A stretch of 64,000 bases of DNA, taken from the NCBI RefSeq assembly GCF_000420325.1, contig NZ_ATUS01000001.1:1616463-1680462 (forward strand), read 5' to 3'. Under the pieces are notes generated by a model. The model saw only the letters and a list, made by a program, of their open reading frames with translations, was not told where the DNA came from and ran no database searches. This document shows, in pieces, positions 51,809 to 62,102 of the stretch; within the stretch, counting starts at the first letter, position 1; every line of letters begins with the position of its first letter. The DNA comes from Spongiibacter tropicus DSM 19543 (GTDB lineage Bacteria; Pseudomonadota; Gammaproteobacteria; Pseudomonadales; Spongiibacteraceae). A program made the translations under genes and the position numbers.

Positions 51809-53194
51809 TTACCCCGCGCGCCCTTCTGTGTGTTCGGCAATGATGCCGGTCGACTGCTCATCGAGCACGTGCAGAATTTTCTTGGCGCGACCGCTGACGA
51901 AGGTGTGCAGCAGTACAGTCGGGATAGCGACAATCAGACCCAGTACAGTAGTTACCAGTGCACCAGAGATACCACCCGCCATCGCTTTCGGGTCACCCGC
52001 ACCGAAGATGGTGATCGCCTGGAAGGTAATGATCATACCGGTTACGGTACCCAGCAGACCCAGCAGCGGTGCAACCGCAGCAATGATCTTCAGCAGGTTC
52101 AGCGAGCGCTCAAGGCGAGGAGTCTCTTTCAGAATCGCCTCAGACAATTTCAGCTCGAGGGTTTCAGCATCCATATTTGGATTCTGCTCGTGCACTTTCA
52201 GTACACGACCCAGGCTGTTGTTGTCGTTTGCCGTGCTGCTCTTCAGCTGTGCGCCCACTTTCATGTCTTCGATAGACAGAACGACCAGACGCCACAGAGC
52301 AATCAGCAATGCCAGAACACCGACGGCCGTGATGACGTAGCCAACAACACCACCTTGGTGCCAGCGCTCAGTCAGCGTCGGGCTGTCAATCAGTGCAGCC
52401 AGGTAAGAACCACCCGTCGGACCCGTGGGGTCAACACCGAAGGGGGTTACGCCAGAGCTGGCAGACGCCAGATCGCTTGCCCAGCTGTTGTACGCACCAC
52501 TTGGCTGACGAGACAGAACCGCAACGGTACCATTCTCGGGGATGTACTGCAGGTAATCGCCTTCGCTGTTAACCAAGTTGAAAGTACCCACACGAACGAC
52601 GTCTTGCTGGGTCTTTTCGCCACCAGCAGTAGTCACTTCGGTGTTGAACTTAACAACACGGCCAGATTCAGTCATTTCGCGCTGAAGTTCGAACCAGATA
52701 CGCTCGATTTCTTCGATGCTCGGCAGATCTTCGGCACCCGCCATTTTCTCGATCAGCTCGTCTACGAACTGCTCGCGATTGGGGTACTGAACACTAACGA
52801 TAGACGTTTGGAAGTTAGAGCGCATGTCGCCAGCGGTTGAGGTCAGGTGACCAAACAGCTCGGTCAGGGTACCCAGACGCTCTTTCAACTGACGCTGTTT
52901 CTCGGTCAGAACAGTTTCGTTCTCTTCGAAAGTGTCCTCCAGTCTGGAAGAACGCTTCTCTTCAGATTCCAGCGTCTTGTTGGCCTCGTCGAGCATTTTC
53001 TTCTGCTCGTAGCGGGCATTGATGAAGCGCTGCTCACGGGCCTTCTGCTCACGTGCATCGCTCGCACCGCCCTGTTTGACCATTTGCAGCAGTTCGTCCA
53101 GCGACTTGGCTTCTTGAGCCATCACTGGGCTGGTGGCAAAAGCAATTGTGCCGCCAATTGCCAGTACGGCGGCTTTCAACAGATTACGTTTCAT
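51809..53194 (-). CDS. TtpC-like MotA/TolQ/ExbB protein with long periplasmic coiled coil
   Basis: A 461-residue protein. A signal peptide leads a coiled-coil periplasmic region of about 230 residues (SLDELLQMVKQGGASDAREQ, then KKMLDEANKTLESEEKR). Three membrane helices follow, with the ExbB-like segment IIAAVAPLLGLLGTVTGMI at the C-terminus. It fits TtpC, the extra TonB2-complex protein found in Vibrio and relatives. It overlaps the DUF3450 stop by one base, so the two are coupled. Confidence 0.88.
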   Translation of the reverse strand: MKRNLLKAAVLAIGGTIAFATSPVMAQEAKSLDELLQMVKQGGASDAREQKAREQRFINARYEQKKMLDEANKTLESEEKRSSRLEDTFEENETVLTEKQRQLKERLGTLTELFGHLTSTAGDMRSNFQTSIVSVQYPNREQFVDELIEKMAGAEDLPSIEEIERIWFELQREMTESGRVVKFNTEVTTAGGEKTQQDVVRVGTFNLVNSEGDYLQYIPENGTVAVLSRQPSGAYNSWASDLASASSGVTPFGVDPTGPTGGSYLAALIDSPTLTERWHQGGVVGYVITAVGVLALLIALWRLVVLSIEDMKVGAQLKSSTANDNNSLGRVLKVHEQNPNMDAETLELKLSEAILKETPRLERSLNLLKIIAAVAPLLGLLGTVTGMIITFQAITIFGAGDPKAMAGGISGALVTTVLGLIVAIPTVLLHTFVSGRAKKILHVLDEQSTGIIAEHTEGRAG

Positions 53195-54021
53195 TATTTA
53201 GCAGCCTCCGGAGCCGGAATCGGGAGTTTCATGATGTCGATAGACGCTTGCTTACGGGCAATACGCAGACCTTTCTGGATTGCACCGCGGTAATCACCCG
53301 CGTCCAGCTCAACCCATGCACCCTGAGTTTTATCCCAGGCACCTGAGTGCTCACCATCTGTTGTTTGGTACAACAGACCAATACGACCAATGCGCAGGAA
53401 GTTCACGTCGCGCTCTGCGCCGTTAACCGTTGCGACACCTTTATAGCTGTCGATTTTGCGGCCGTATTCATTTTCGATTTTGTAGGCTTCCAGCACTTGG
53501 CGGAATTTCTCCGCGATGCTGATATCTGAGCGGTCCATGCTGCTGCGCAGGAATTCAACACGCTCTTTGCGCTCGTCGATGTGAAAGGGCACGTCCAGAT
53601 CAACAAACTGCTCCAGGCCATCGATCATGCGGATCAGCAGCGGAGTGATTTGGCGTTGGATAACGGTAGCTTCATCAACCGCCTTTTCCAGACTGGCGAT
53701 ACGACGCAGCTGACCAGCAATCTGCTTCTCAAGGCGAGCGTTGTAGACGCGAAGACCATCAACCTGCTTCATCACAGTTTTGTAGTCTTGCAGCAAGTCG
53801 CCCGTTTCCGCAGCCAGGCGGTCGATGCGAACTTGTGACGCCTGTGCAGATTTGGTGCGCTGCTCGCCAACCTTGACGACTGCACTGACGGGAACAAGCG
53901 GCTTGGCAGGCTTAACCTGCTCAGCAGCGTCCTGTTCAGCGGAATACGCAGACGACGCCGCTAACACACTGGCTGTCGCAGCGACCGCCAGCGCGATTGA
54001 TTTCAATCGATGCATTTTCAT
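53194..54021 (-). CDS. DUF3450 periplasmic coiled-coil protein, first gene of the TonB2 operon
   Basis: A 275-residue exported protein with a signal peptide ending in SSAYSA, long helical heptads (RLAAETGDLLQDYKTVMKQ, then LEKQIAGQLRRIASLEKAV), and a C-terminal domain with GLLYQTTDGEHSGAWD. DUF3450 regularly leads TtpC-ExbBD-TonB2-TPR operons in gammaproteobacteria. It probably couples periplasmic motion with the TtpC coiled coil. Confidence 0.9.
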   Translation of the reverse strand: MKMHRLKSIALAVAATASVLAASSAYSAEQDAAEQVKPAKPLVPVSAVVKVGEQRTKSAQASQVRIDRLAAETGDLLQDYKTVMKQVDGLRVYNARLEKQIAGQLRRIASLEKAVDEATVIQRQITPLLIRMIDGLEQFVDLDVPFHIDERKERVEFLRSSMDRSDISIAEKFRQVLEAYKIENEYGRKIDSYKGVATVNGAERDVNFLRIGRIGLLYQTTDGEHSGAWDKTQGAWVELDAGDYRGAIQKGLRIARKQASIDIMKLPIPAPEAAK

Positions 54022-54212
54022 GGGAATTGCTTTTCCTATTTGGGACGTTTAGTGAAAGCAGAGCTTATTATCTATCTGTCAGCCGTACGTACGACCAGTC
54101 TCAAGACCGTGCTTTCATACAGCGGGACTTATTTTAATCACGGGCATTCTCAAGAATCAACGAGAAAGCTAAATGTTTCGTAATATAAAATTTAGGAAAA
54201 ACAGGGGGGCAA

Positions 54213-54267
54213 AATTTGTTACTCCAATGTAGTTTATGGTAACAAATTGAAATATTTAGGTAACAAA
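54213..54267. promoter_or_regulatory. GTAACAAA site array upstream of the TonB2 operon
   Basis: In the 300-base gap 54022-54321, which holds no gene, a perfect 10-bp dyad (AATTTGTTAC at 54213-54222, GTAACAAATT at 54239-54248) is followed by a third GTAACAAA at 54260-54267. The two direct copies are 21 bases apart, two helical turns. The array lies about 190-245 bases before the DUF3450 start. It looks like a regulator-binding region for the TonB2 operon; the protein is unknown. Confidence 0.5.
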
Positions 54268-54321
54268 AGGAGCGTAGTATATTCTGCCCCCCAGGTTACA
54301 AATCGAGCAATATTCAGCGAC

Positions 54322-54825
54322 TCAACGTCTCGACAACAGCACGAAGGCATAGGCCGGCTGATCAGCCTCCTCCGGGTAACACTCTCGAGACACTTCTTCC
54401 CACTCGCCATCAATCGGCGGATAGAAGGCATCACCAGCGACCCTAACGGCCACCTCTGTCAGATAAATCCGCTCCACCATCGCCATACTCTGGCGGTAAA
54501 GCGTCTCTCCGCCGATCACAAACACCTCGTCAACACCATCGCGCCGAGCAATAGATTTGGCGGCGTCGAGCGCCGCCTCAAGACTGGCGACAAGCTCCGC
54601 CCCATCTGCACAAAAATCAGACTGTGACGACACCACGATATTGCTGCGCCCCGGCAGCGGACGACCGATAGACTCCCAAGTCTTGCGCCCCATGATGATC
54701 GGCTTGCCCATGGTCAACGCCTTGAAATGCTTCAAGTCGGCCGACAGACGCCACGGCAGGGTGTTTTCGACGCCGATAACACGGTCATCGGCCATCGCAA
54801 CGATATGGGCAACAGCAATACTCAC
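54322..54825 (-). CDS. folA: Dihydrofolate reductase
   Basis: A 167-residue enzyme that reduces dihydrofolate to tetrahydrofolate with NADPH. It has AHIVAMADDRVIGVENTLPWRL (given as MADDRVIGVENTLPWRL), the catalytic acid of the LPADL-type loop here as LSADLKHFKA, and FVIGGETLYRQ. It follows thyA by 10 bases, the standard partner that turns over methylene-THF. Confidence 0.96.
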   Translation of the reverse strand: MSIAVAHIVAMADDRVIGVENTLPWRLSADLKHFKALTMGKPIIMGRKTWESIGRPLPGRSNIVVSSQSDFCADGAELVASLEAALDAAKSIARRDGVDEVFVIGGETLYRQSMAMVERIYLTEVAVRVAGDAFYPPIDGEWEEVSRECYPEEADQPAYAFVLLSRR

Positions 54826-54834
54826 AACAATCTC

Positions 54835-55674
54835 CTAAACCGCGATGGGGGCCTTGATTCCCGGCTGAGGGGAATAGCCCTCAAATTCGAAGTCATCAAA
54901 CTCGTACTCAAAAATCGACGCGGGCTTGCGATGGATAATCAGCTTGGGCAGCTCTCCCGGCTCTCTCCGCAACTGCTCCTCGACAATCTCGTCAGTCAGA
55001 TGGTTGTGATAGAGGTGGCAGTCGCCAAAGGTGTGCACAAAATCGCCTACCTCCAGATCACACTGCTGAGCAATCATATGTGTCAGCAAGGAATAGCTGG
55101 CGATATTGAAGGGTACGCCCAAGAACAGATCAGCACTGCGCTGATAGAGCTGACACGATAATTTGCCGTCGGCGACGTAGAACTGGAACAGCGTGTGACA
55201 CGGCGGCAATGCCGCTCGCCCGCGGCGCACATTTTCGTGAGGACTCAGCGATTCATCCGGCAGATCAGCAGGGTTCCAGGCATTCACCAGCAAGCGCCGC
55301 GAGTTGGGCTTATTGCGAATCATGTCCACCACTTCACTGATCTGATCAATGGTTGAACCATCCGGACAGGCCCAGCTCCGCCATTGCTTGCCGTAGATCG
55401 GCCCGAGATCACCATTTTGCAAGGCCCACTCGTCCCAGATGCTGACACCCCGATCGCGCAGCCAGTGGTTGTCGCAACTGCCATTGAGGAACCAGATCAG
55501 CTCGTAAATCACGCTGCGCAGGTGCACTTTCTTCGTTGTCAGCAGAGGAAACCCCTTTGACAAATCAAAGCGCAGTTGGCGCCCGAACACCGACCGGGTG
55601 CCCACGCCTGTGCGATCACCTTTATCGACACCGTTGTCGCGCACATCGCGCATTAAGTCGAGATATTGCTGCAT
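54835..55674 (-). CDS. thyA: Thymidylate synthase
   Basis: A 279-residue ThyA that methylates dUMP to dTMP using methylene-THF. Conserved R/K-rich phosphate binding and the nucleophile Cys in [10 protein letters not shown], plus [12 protein letters not shown] and [20 protein letters not shown] precedes the ATG at 55674; longer frames to 55710 overlap lgt. It lies in the lgt-thyA-folA operon. Confidence 0.97.
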   Translation of the reverse strand: MQQYLDLMRDVRDNGVDKGDRTGVGTRSVFGRQLRFDLSKGFPLLTTKKVHLRSVIYELIWFLNGSCDNHWLRDRGVSIWDEWALQNGDLGPIYGKQWRSWACPDGSTIDQISEVVDMIRNKPNSRRLLVNAWNPADLPDESLSPHENVRRGRAALPPCHTLFQFYVADGKLSCQLYQRSADLFLGVPFNIASYSLLTHMIAQQCDLEVGDFVHTFGDCHLYHNHLTDEIVEEQLRREPGELPKLIIHRKPASIFEYEFDDFEFEGYSPQPGIKAPIAV

Positions 55675-55675
55675 C

Positions 55676-56473
55676 TTATTTCCCCTGAGCCGCAGCCCGG
55701 CGATAGGCATAAACGAAAATTCCTGCGCCGAGCAGAATCATCGGCAGCGACAGCAGCTGCCCGCGAGTCATCCAGCCCAATGCATCGAAACCGATGTGAC
55801 TGTCCGGCTCGCGCACAAACTCTACAATAAAGCGGAAGCAGCCATAGCAGAACAGGAACAACGCTCCAGGCGCCAACGCAGGACGCTGACGACGGGTATA
55901 AAAGAAGAGAATTAAAAACAGCAGCACACCTTCCAAGGCGAACTGGTAGAGCTGCGAGGGATGACGCGGCAGCTGAGAGGGGTCATTAGGAAAAATCATG
56001 CCGAACATACTGTCCGTCTGCCTACCCCACAATTCCTGACCGATAAAGTTGCCGAGTCGCCCGAGCCCGAGGCCGATGGGGGCCAGCGGCGCAATGAAAT
56101 CCCACAGCGCAAACACCGATACGTTGATACGTCGGGCATAGAGCGCAATCGCAACGACCACGCCCAGCAGGCCGCCGTGAAATGCCATTCCACCTTCCCA
56201 TACCCGCAACAGCCACAGGGGGTCACTGAGGAACTGTTCGAAATTGTAGAACAGCACATACCCCATGCGGCCACCAAGAATAACCCCCAGCGCACCGTAA
56301 AAAATCAGGTCCTCTAGCTGCTCTTCTTTTATCGGGCTCCAAGGCTGGGCACAGCGCTTTTTGCCCAAGTACCAAGCGGCGGCAAAGCCAAACAGATACA
56401 TCAGGCCGTACCAGTGAATCGCCAGCGGCCCGAGCTGGACCGCAACAGGATCGATATTCGGGTGAACCAACAT
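55676..56473 (-). CDS. lgt: Prolipoprotein diacylglyceryl transferase
   Basis: A 265-residue inner-membrane enzyme that adds diacylglycerol to lipobox cysteines. It has about seven helices, the signature [17 protein letters not shown] and [12 protein letters not shown], and starts [15 protein letters not shown]. The ATG at 56473 overlaps the permease stop region; a frame to 56533 lies inside the next gene. It acts on lipoproteins such as the hydrolase at 15505-17445. Confidence 0.95.
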   Translation of the reverse strand: MLVHPNIDPVAVQLGPLAIHWYGLMYLFGFAAAWYLGKKRCAQPWSPIKEEQLEDLIFYGALGVILGGRMGYVLFYNFEQFLSDPLWLLRVWEGGMAFHGGLLGVVVAIALYARRINVSVFALWDFIAPLAPIGLGLGRLGNFIGQELWGRQTDSMFGMIFPNDPSQLPRHPSQLYQFALEGVLLFLILFFYTRRQRPALAPGALFLFCYGCFRFIVEFVREPDSHIGFDALGWMTRGQLLSLPMILLGAGIFVYAYRRAAAQGK

Positions 56474-56475
56474 GC

Positions 56476-57270
56476 CTATAAGGCTCCGTAAATAAAGTGA
56501 CTGCCGATCGCAAACAAAAACAGCGCGAAACATTGCTTAAGTCGATCGGCGGGTAAGCGCTGCGCAAGATTAGCGCCGATACGCGCAACCGGCGTGCTGC
56601 AGAGAATAATGGCCAGCAGCGCGGGCCAATACACAAAGCCCGTGCTCCAGGCAGGCAAATCTGGATGACCAAAGCCTGCCACCATATTGCTGAGCGCACC
56701 GACAATCGCAATGGGCAAACCGCAAGCCGCCGCTGTCGCGACTGCGCGCTGCATTCGCACCTGGCACCAGCTTAGATACGGCACGGTCAACGAGCCGCCG
56801 CCAATTCCAAACATGGCCGACAGAAAGCCGATTCCGCCCCCTGCCACAAATACCGCTGGGCGGGAGGGCAGACTGCGCCCTGGGGAGGGTTTCAGGCCCA
56901 GCATCATCTGTACAGAAATCAGCAATGCAAAAATGCCAAATACCAGCTTCAGTCGCTCGCCTGGCAGCGCCGCTGCCAGTGCCACCCCACCTACAACCCC
57001 CAGGGCGATGCCGGGCGCCAACAAACGCCACACCGGCCAGTCAACATTTCCATGAGCGTGATGCGCACGCACCGAACTGATTGAGGTAAACACGATGGTT
57101 GCCAGCGACGTTCCCACTGCCAACTGCACGGCGACCAGCGAAGACACGCCCTGCAGCGCAAAACAGTAAATCAGGGCAGGCACAATCACCAGTCCCCCAC
57201 CCACACCAAACAGGCCTGCGGCAAAACCCGCCAGCACGCCTACCAGGAGATAGATCAGGATAATGGTCAC
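56476..57270 (-). CDS. TSUP (TauE/SafE) family membrane permease
   Basis: A 264-residue, about eight-helix permease with the doubled GLFGVGGGLVIVPAL and FGIGGGSLTVPYL motifs of the sulfite/sulfonate exporter family. The GTG at 57270 has GGGGG 6 bases upstream and places the first helix at the N-terminus; an ATG at 57342 would overlap the divergent NRDE start. Likely sulfite, thiosulfate or sulfonate export; the true substrate is not known. Confidence 0.83.
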   Translation of the reverse strand: MTIILIYLLVGVLAGFAAGLFGVGGGLVIVPALIYCFALQGVSSLVAVQLAVGTSLATIVFTSISSVRAHHAHGNVDWPVWRLLAPGIALGVVGGVALAAALPGERLKLVFGIFALLISVQMMLGLKPSPGRSLPSRPAVFVAGGGIGFLSAMFGIGGGSLTVPYLSWCQVRMQRAVATAAACGLPIAIVGALSNMVAGFGHPDLPAWSTGFVYWPALLAIILCSTPVARIGANLAQRLPADRLKQCFALFLFAIGSHFIYGAL

Positions 57271-57340
57271 GCGCGCCCCCAAGAACAAAGCTGCTATTAT
57301 GGCAGCCGAAATTTTCAAAGCCAGCCCAAAAAGTAACCGC

Positions 57341-58078
57341 ATGTGCCTGATTCTTTTATCTTGGCAGGAGTCCGCGCAACGCCCACTGGTGGTCGCTGCC
57401 AACCGCGATGAATTTTTTCAACGCCCAACCGAGGCGGCCCACTTCTGGCCGGATCAACCCGACGTCCTAGCTGGTCGCGACGGCGAGTATGGTGGCAGCT
57501 GGCTCGGTCTCAGCCGCAGCGGTCGCTTTGCCGCCATCACCAATCTCCGGGAAGCGAGTGGCGGCGAACGCAGCCGTGGCGAGCTGGTTCGCGATTTCCT
57601 GAGCAGTTCGACATCCTGCGACTGTTTTTTCGAGAGCGTAGAAGCGAACAAGGCAGCTTACCGCCCCTTCAACATGATTGCCTTTGACGGCCAACAGCTC
57701 GCTATCAGCCATAGTCTGCAAAGCGGCTGGCAGTCGCTGCCCCCCGGCCTGCACTGTGTGGGCAATATTCCATTTGGGGAGCACAACGCAAAGATCAACA
57801 AAGCCCTGAGCGACTTCGAAGGCAGAATGGGCAAGGATAGCGCTGCCGCGCTGCTGGCATTAATGCAGGACGACACCGAGAGTGAGAGCAGCCCCGAACC
57901 GCTGCAACGCGCCCTGTCCTGTCGCTTTGTGCGCAGCGACGTTTACGGTACGCGCTCCAGCAGCGCGCTCATGCTAGACGACAAGCATCGCTGGGATTTT
58001 TGGGAGCAAAACTTTGACGACAAGCAACGCGCAAGTGCGCTTCAGCACTTTCAGCTTCAGGGGTCGGTAAAACGCTGA
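57341..58078 (+). CDS. NRDE-family (TANGO2-like) protein
   Basis: A 245-residue protein starting MCLILLSW, the family's invariant N-terminal Cys that suggests Ntn-type processing. It contains AANRDEFFQRP, the NRDE motif, then GRDGEYGGSWLGLS. Relatives include human TANGO2, linked to haem and lipid handling, but the bacterial role is unclear. The long frame back to 57263 reads through the divergent permease start and is not used. Confidence 0.88.
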   Translation: MCLILLSWQESAQRPLVVAANRDEFFQRPTEAAHFWPDQPDVLAGRDGEYGGSWLGLSRSGRFAAITNLREASGGERSRGELVRDFLSSSTSCDCFFESVEANKAAYRPFNMIAFDGQQLAISHSLQSGWQSLPPGLHCVGNIPFGEHNAKINKALSDFEGRMGKDSAAALLALMQDDTESESSPEPLQRALSCRFVRSDVYGTRSSSALMLDDKHRWDFWEQNFDDKQRASALQHFQLQGSVKR

Positions 58079-60343
58079 TTATTGACTGGGCGGCGCCAGC
58101 TTTTCCATGCCGAAATCCACCAATGCAGCCCTGACCATCAGCTTAACTTCATCGGCGGTGTCAGACTTCATCACGCGCTCCAGCAAGTCGCCAAGCTCGC
58201 TGTACCGGGCCCCGCGAACCACCGCTTTGACTTTCAATAGACTGCTGTCATTCATCGACAACATGTCATAACCCATCGCCATCAACAACAGCACCGCGCC
58301 GGGGTCCCCCGCGAGCTCACCACAGATGCCGACCGGCTTGCCCTCGGCATGCGCAGCCCTCACAACCGTCAGCAGACACTCCATCACCGCAGGGTGGTAG
58401 GCGTGATAGAGGTCCGCCACGCGGGTATTGTTGCGATCCACCGCCAGCAAGTACTGTGTCAGATCATTGGAACCCACCGAGAGAAAATCAACACGGCGCG
58501 CCAGCTGCTGCGCCTGATAGACCGCCGCAGGCACTTCAACCATCACACCGATCGGCGGCATACTCAAATCCCAGCCGTCTTCCAGCAGCTCATTGTAGGC
58601 CCGCCTGATCAACTCCAGCGCCTCGTCCAGCTCCTGAACATTGCTGATCATCGGCAGCATGATGCGAAGATTATCCAGCCCCTCACTGGCTTTCAGCATC
58701 GCCCGAACCTGCACCAGAAAAATCTCCGGATGATCCAGCGTGACGCGAATGCCGCGCCAGCCCAAGAAGGGGTTTTCTTCTTCTATTGGGAAATAGGGCA
58801 GCGCCTTATCGCCACCGACATCCAAGGTACGCATCGTCACCGGCAAAGGCGCAAAAGCAAGTAGCTGCTCGCGGTATATGACCCGCTGCTCTTCCTCACT
58901 GGGAAAACGCTCGCGCAGCAGAAAAGGAATCTCGGTCCGGTACAGCCCGACACCTTCTGCTCCCCGGTCAAGAGAGCGCACCACATCAGCCATCAGGCCG
59001 GTATTCACCCACAGTGGCATTCGGTGGCCGTCCAGCGTCTCACTGGGCAGGTCACGCAACGCCTCCAGCCCCTGATTGAGGGCCATATCCTCGTCAGACA
59101 ATACCCTGAAGTGCTCATACACCTCCGCCGTCGGGTTGTAGTGCACCAAGCCACTGTAACCATCGACAATCAGGCTGGCGTGCTCAATCTGGGTATAGGG
59201 AAGATCACTCGCCCCCATCACGGTGGGAATGCCCATTGCCCGCGCCAGAATCGCCACGTGAGAATTACTGGAGCCGCGCACCGACACCATGCCCACCAGA
59301 TGCTCCCTCGGCACCTCGCCCAGCATCGACGCCGTCAGCTCTTCGCCGACCAGAATCGTGTCGGGCGGATATTCGGTATCCCGCTCATTGCTGGCCTGCA
59401 AATAGCCCAGCACACGGCGCCCCAAATCTTTGATGTCGGTCGCGCGGTCGCGGAAGTAGGCATCTTCCATGGTTTCGAAGGCATTGGCATGGCCGTTGAC
59501 GACTTGAGCCAGCGCGCCCTGCGCCCACTCGCCTTCGCGGATCTTGTCGACTATCTCCGACAGCCAGGCGCTATCATCAAGGATGCGCAGATAGACATCG
59601 AACAAGGCCAGCTCTTCGGATGAGAGCTGTCCCTTAAGTTTCTCGCCGAGTTGGCGAATATCCTCACGCACCGCATCCAGTGCCTGCTGGAAGGCCTTAA
59701 TCTCTGCATCGGGCTCGTCCGTGCGGCGACGCGGTACGGAATTGAGATCGGCACTGGGCACGACAATCACCGCCCGCCCGATAGCGACCCCAGGTGCCCC
59801 GGCAATCCCCTTGAAAACAGCCGACGCAGCAACAGAATCCGCTTTTTGGCTGATCGAGCCGGTGGCTCGCGCATGAGCAATAACGCCCGCTAATTGCGCC
59901 GCCGCCGTAACCAGGAAGGCCTCTTCGTCTTCGTCAAAACGGCGACTGTCCTTCTGCTGTACAACCAACACGCCCAAGACTTCACGCTGGTGAATAATCG
60001 GCGCACCGAGGAAAGAGTGGTAGTGTTCCTCGCCGATGCCCGGCAAGAACAGAAAGTTAGGATGCTTTTCCGCGTGATCCAGGTTCAGCGGCTCTTCGCG
60101 ACGTGCCACCTGACCAACCAGACCCTCATCCGGGCTGAGGCTGATCTTACCGATCAATTCAGGGTTCAGACCCTGGTTGGCGGCGAACACCAGCCGGCCT
60201 GTTTCCGGGTTACGCAGGTAGACGGTACACACCTCGGTGCCCATTACTTCGGCAACACGCTGAACAATAATCTCCAGCGTCGTCTGCAGGTCGCCAGCGG
60301 TATTGACCGACTGAACGATGCCCCTCAGCGCCGACAGCATCAT
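58079..60343 (-). CDS. ptsP: PTS phosphotransferase EI-Ntr (PtsP) with GAF domain
   Basis: A 754-residue enzyme I of the nitrogen PTS. An N-terminal GAF domain (about 1-170) is followed by the EI domains: phospho-His domain with H362 in [12 protein letters not shown], the PEP-binding TIM-barrel with [13 protein letters not shown] and [13 protein letters not shown]. PtsP passes phosphate to NPr and PtsN, tuning nitrogen and potassium metabolism. It overlaps rppH by 4 bases (ATGA). Confidence 0.96.
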   Translation of the reverse strand: MMLSALRGIVQSVNTAGDLQTTLEIIVQRVAEVMGTEVCTVYLRNPETGRLVFAANQGLNPELIGKISLSPDEGLVGQVARREEPLNLDHAEKHPNFLFLPGIGEEHYHSFLGAPIIHQREVLGVLVVQQKDSRRFDEDEEAFLVTAAAQLAGVIAHARATGSISQKADSVAASAVFKGIAGAPGVAIGRAVIVVPSADLNSVPRRRTDEPDAEIKAFQQALDAVREDIRQLGEKLKGQLSSEELALFDVYLRILDDSAWLSEIVDKIREGEWAQGALAQVVNGHANAFETMEDAYFRDRATDIKDLGRRVLGYLQASNERDTEYPPDTILVGEELTASMLGEVPREHLVGMVSVRGSSNSHVAILARAMGIPTVMGASDLPYTQIEHASLIVDGYSGLVHYNPTAEVYEHFRVLSDEDMALNQGLEALRDLPSETLDGHRMPLWVNTGLMADVVRSLDRGAEGVGLYRTEIPFLLRERFPSEEEQRVIYREQLLAFAPLPVTMRTLDVGGDKALPYFPIEEENPFLGWRGIRVTLDHPEIFLVQVRAMLKASEGLDNLRIMLPMISNVQELDEALELIRRAYNELLEDGWDLSMPPIGVMVEVPAAVYQAQQLARRVDFLSVGSNDLTQYLLAVDRNNTRVADLYHAYHPAVMECLLTVVRAAHAEGKPVGICGELAGDPGAVLLLMAMGYDMLSMNDSSLLKVKAVVRGARYSELGDLLERVMKSDTADEVKLMVRAALVDFGMEKLAPPSQ

Positions 60344-60846
60344 CGCAGAGCACCACGCTGCGCATCACGCAGCAATCTGACATGTCGGGGAGAAAGCTCC
60401 TTCATTGCCCGCCGGTACACCTCTCGCTTGAAAGCAACAACCTGGCCGAGCGGGTACCAGTAGCTGACCCACTGCCAGTAATCGAATTCGGGCTTGCGAC
60501 CGCAGTTAAAGCGAATATTGGCTTCATCGCCGTGCAGGCGCAGCAAAAACCACTTCTGTTTCTGGCCGATACACAGCGGCTTATTATCGCGGCGCACCAG
60601 ACGCTTGGGAAGGCGGTAGCGCAGCCAGCCACGCGTGCAAGCCAGCACCTCAACATCGTCTTCGCGCAAGCCGACCTCTTCATACAATTCCCGATACAGC
60701 GCCTGCTCCGGCGTCTCGCCGTCGTTGATGCCGCCCTGGGGGAACTGCCAGGCACTTTGACCAACCCGGCGCGCCCACAACACTTGGCCGTGCTCATTGG
60801 CAATCACGATGCCAACATTGGGACGAAAGCCATCCGAATCAATCAC
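60340..60846 (-). CDS. rppH: RNA pyrophosphohydrolase RppH
   Basis: A 168-residue Nudix enzyme that removes pyrophosphate from mRNA 5' ends and starts decay. The Nudix box G38-x5-E-x7-REUxEExGU is intact ([17 protein letters not shown], then YEEVGL). [20 protein letters not shown] near the end matches E. coli RppH. Translationally coupled to ptsP, as in many gammaproteobacteria. Confidence 0.96.
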   Translation of the reverse strand: MIDSDGFRPNVGIVIANEHGQVLWARRVGQSAWQFPQGGINDGETPEQALYRELYEEVGLREDDVEVLACTRGWLRYRLPKRLVRRDNKPLCIGQKQKWFLLRLHGDEANIRFNCGRKPEFDYWQWVSYWYPLGQVVAFKREVYRRAMKELSPRHVRLLRDAQRGALR

Positions 60847-60990
60847 ATGCTCACCTGTTTGTATCTTTTTTCTAGTTCGATCTATTGTTCCATAAATCGG
60901 CGGGACTGGGAATTCGCCACCACCTCACAAGGGCAGGTGCAAAAGCCCATAGCAGCCGTTATGCTTGCCAGCCTGCAACAGGAGACTGCG

Positions 60991-61644
60991 ATGACACTGG
61001 CTATATTTGACCTTGATAATACCTTGCTCGGTGGCGACAGTGATCACGCCTGGGGGGAATTTCTGGTAGATCGCCAATGGGTGGATGCCGAGGAGCATCG
61101 CCAGCGCAATGATGAATTTTATCGCCAGTACCAGCAGGGCGGCCTGGATATAGACGCCTACCTTCGCTTTGCACTCGGTCCCATCGCCGGTCACCGCGTC
61201 GAAGAACTGCAGCCCCTGCACAACGATTTTATGGCGAATTATATCGCCCCCATGCGATTACCGAAGGCAGAACAACTGATCGAACATCACCGTGCGCAGG
61301 GCGATACGCTGATGATCATTACGGCTACCAATCGCTTCGTCACCGAGCCGATCGCGCGAGCGATGGGCATTCAGATCATGCTGGCCAGCGAGGCCGAAGT
61401 TGTCGACGGGCGCTACACCGGTAATAGTGAGGATATCCCCTGTTTCCAGGGCGGGAAAGTCATACGCTTGCAGCGCTGGCTGCGTGAAAATGGCGAGACA
61501 TTGGCGGGCAGCTACTTTTACAGCGATTCACACAATGATTTGCCGCTACTTGAGCAGGTCGATCACCCGGTTGCCGTAGACCCCGATGATCGCCTTCGCG
61601 AAGCCGCTAACCGCGCAGGCTGGCCAATTATCAGCCTGCGCTAA
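60991..61644 (+). CDS. HAD-superfamily hydrolase, SerB-like (HAD-IB)
   Basis: A 217-residue phosphatase with motif I FDLDNTLL, motif II ITATN and motifs III/IV GGKVIRLQRWL and YSDSHNDLPLLE. The ATG at 60991 has GGAGACTGCG; the longer frame to 60382 is antisense to rppH. It is close to the CicA/SerB-like group. The substrate (a phosphoserine, lysophosphatidate or other phosphoester) is not determined. Confidence 0.87.
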   Translation: MTLAIFDLDNTLLGGDSDHAWGEFLVDRQWVDAEEHRQRNDEFYRQYQQGGLDIDAYLRFALGPIAGHRVEELQPLHNDFMANYIAPMRLPKAEQLIEHHRAQGDTLMIITATNRFVTEPIARAMGIQIMLASEAEVVDGRYTGNSEDIPCFQGGKVIRLQRWLRENGETLAGSYFYSDSHNDLPLLEQVDHPVAVDPDDRLREAANRAGWPIISLR

Positions 61645-61648
61645 CGGG

Positions 61649-62032
61649 TTACTCACACTGGGCGTCGTAGTCTTCGGCGCTCAGCAGATTCTCCAGCTCG
61701 CTGACATCGCTGGGCTGAAGACGGAAGAACCAACCATCGCTGTAGGGATATTCGTTAACGGTTTCGGGGCTTTCTTCCAAGGCGTCATTCACGGCAATCA
61801 CCTCACCGGCGATGGGCGCGTAGATATCTGACGCCGCCTTCACCGACTCAACGACGGCCGCTTCTTCACCCGCGCCGTACTCGGAACCCACTTCCGGCAG
61901 TTCTACAAACACCACATCACCGAGCGAATTCTGAGCATGATCCGTAATGCCCACGGTGACCGTGCCATCTTCTTCCAGGCGCGCCCATTCGTGGCTGCTG
62001 GCATATTTCAATTCGCTGGGGGTATTGCTCAT
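61649..62032 (-). CDS. gcvH: Glycine cleavage system H protein
   Basis: A 127-residue lipoyl carrier that shuttles aminomethyl groups between GcvP, GcvT and Lpd. The lipoylated Lys is K65 in [16 protein letters not shown] and [20 protein letters not shown] are diagnostic. gcvT and gcvP are not in the window. It has 5 bases to the convergent HAD gene. Confidence 0.95.
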   Translation of the reverse strand: MSNTPSELKYASSHEWARLEEDGTVTVGITDHAQNSLGDVVFVELPEVGSEYGAGEEAAVVESVKAASDIYAPIAGEVIAVNDALEESPETVNEYPYSDGWFFRLQPSDVSELENLLSAEDYDAQCE

Positions 62033-62102
62033 GGAGCGCTCCTACCAAAAAAGGGGGAATTTGCGCGCATTTTAACGCCGTAGTCGGCAAATACAAAGGG
62101 GA

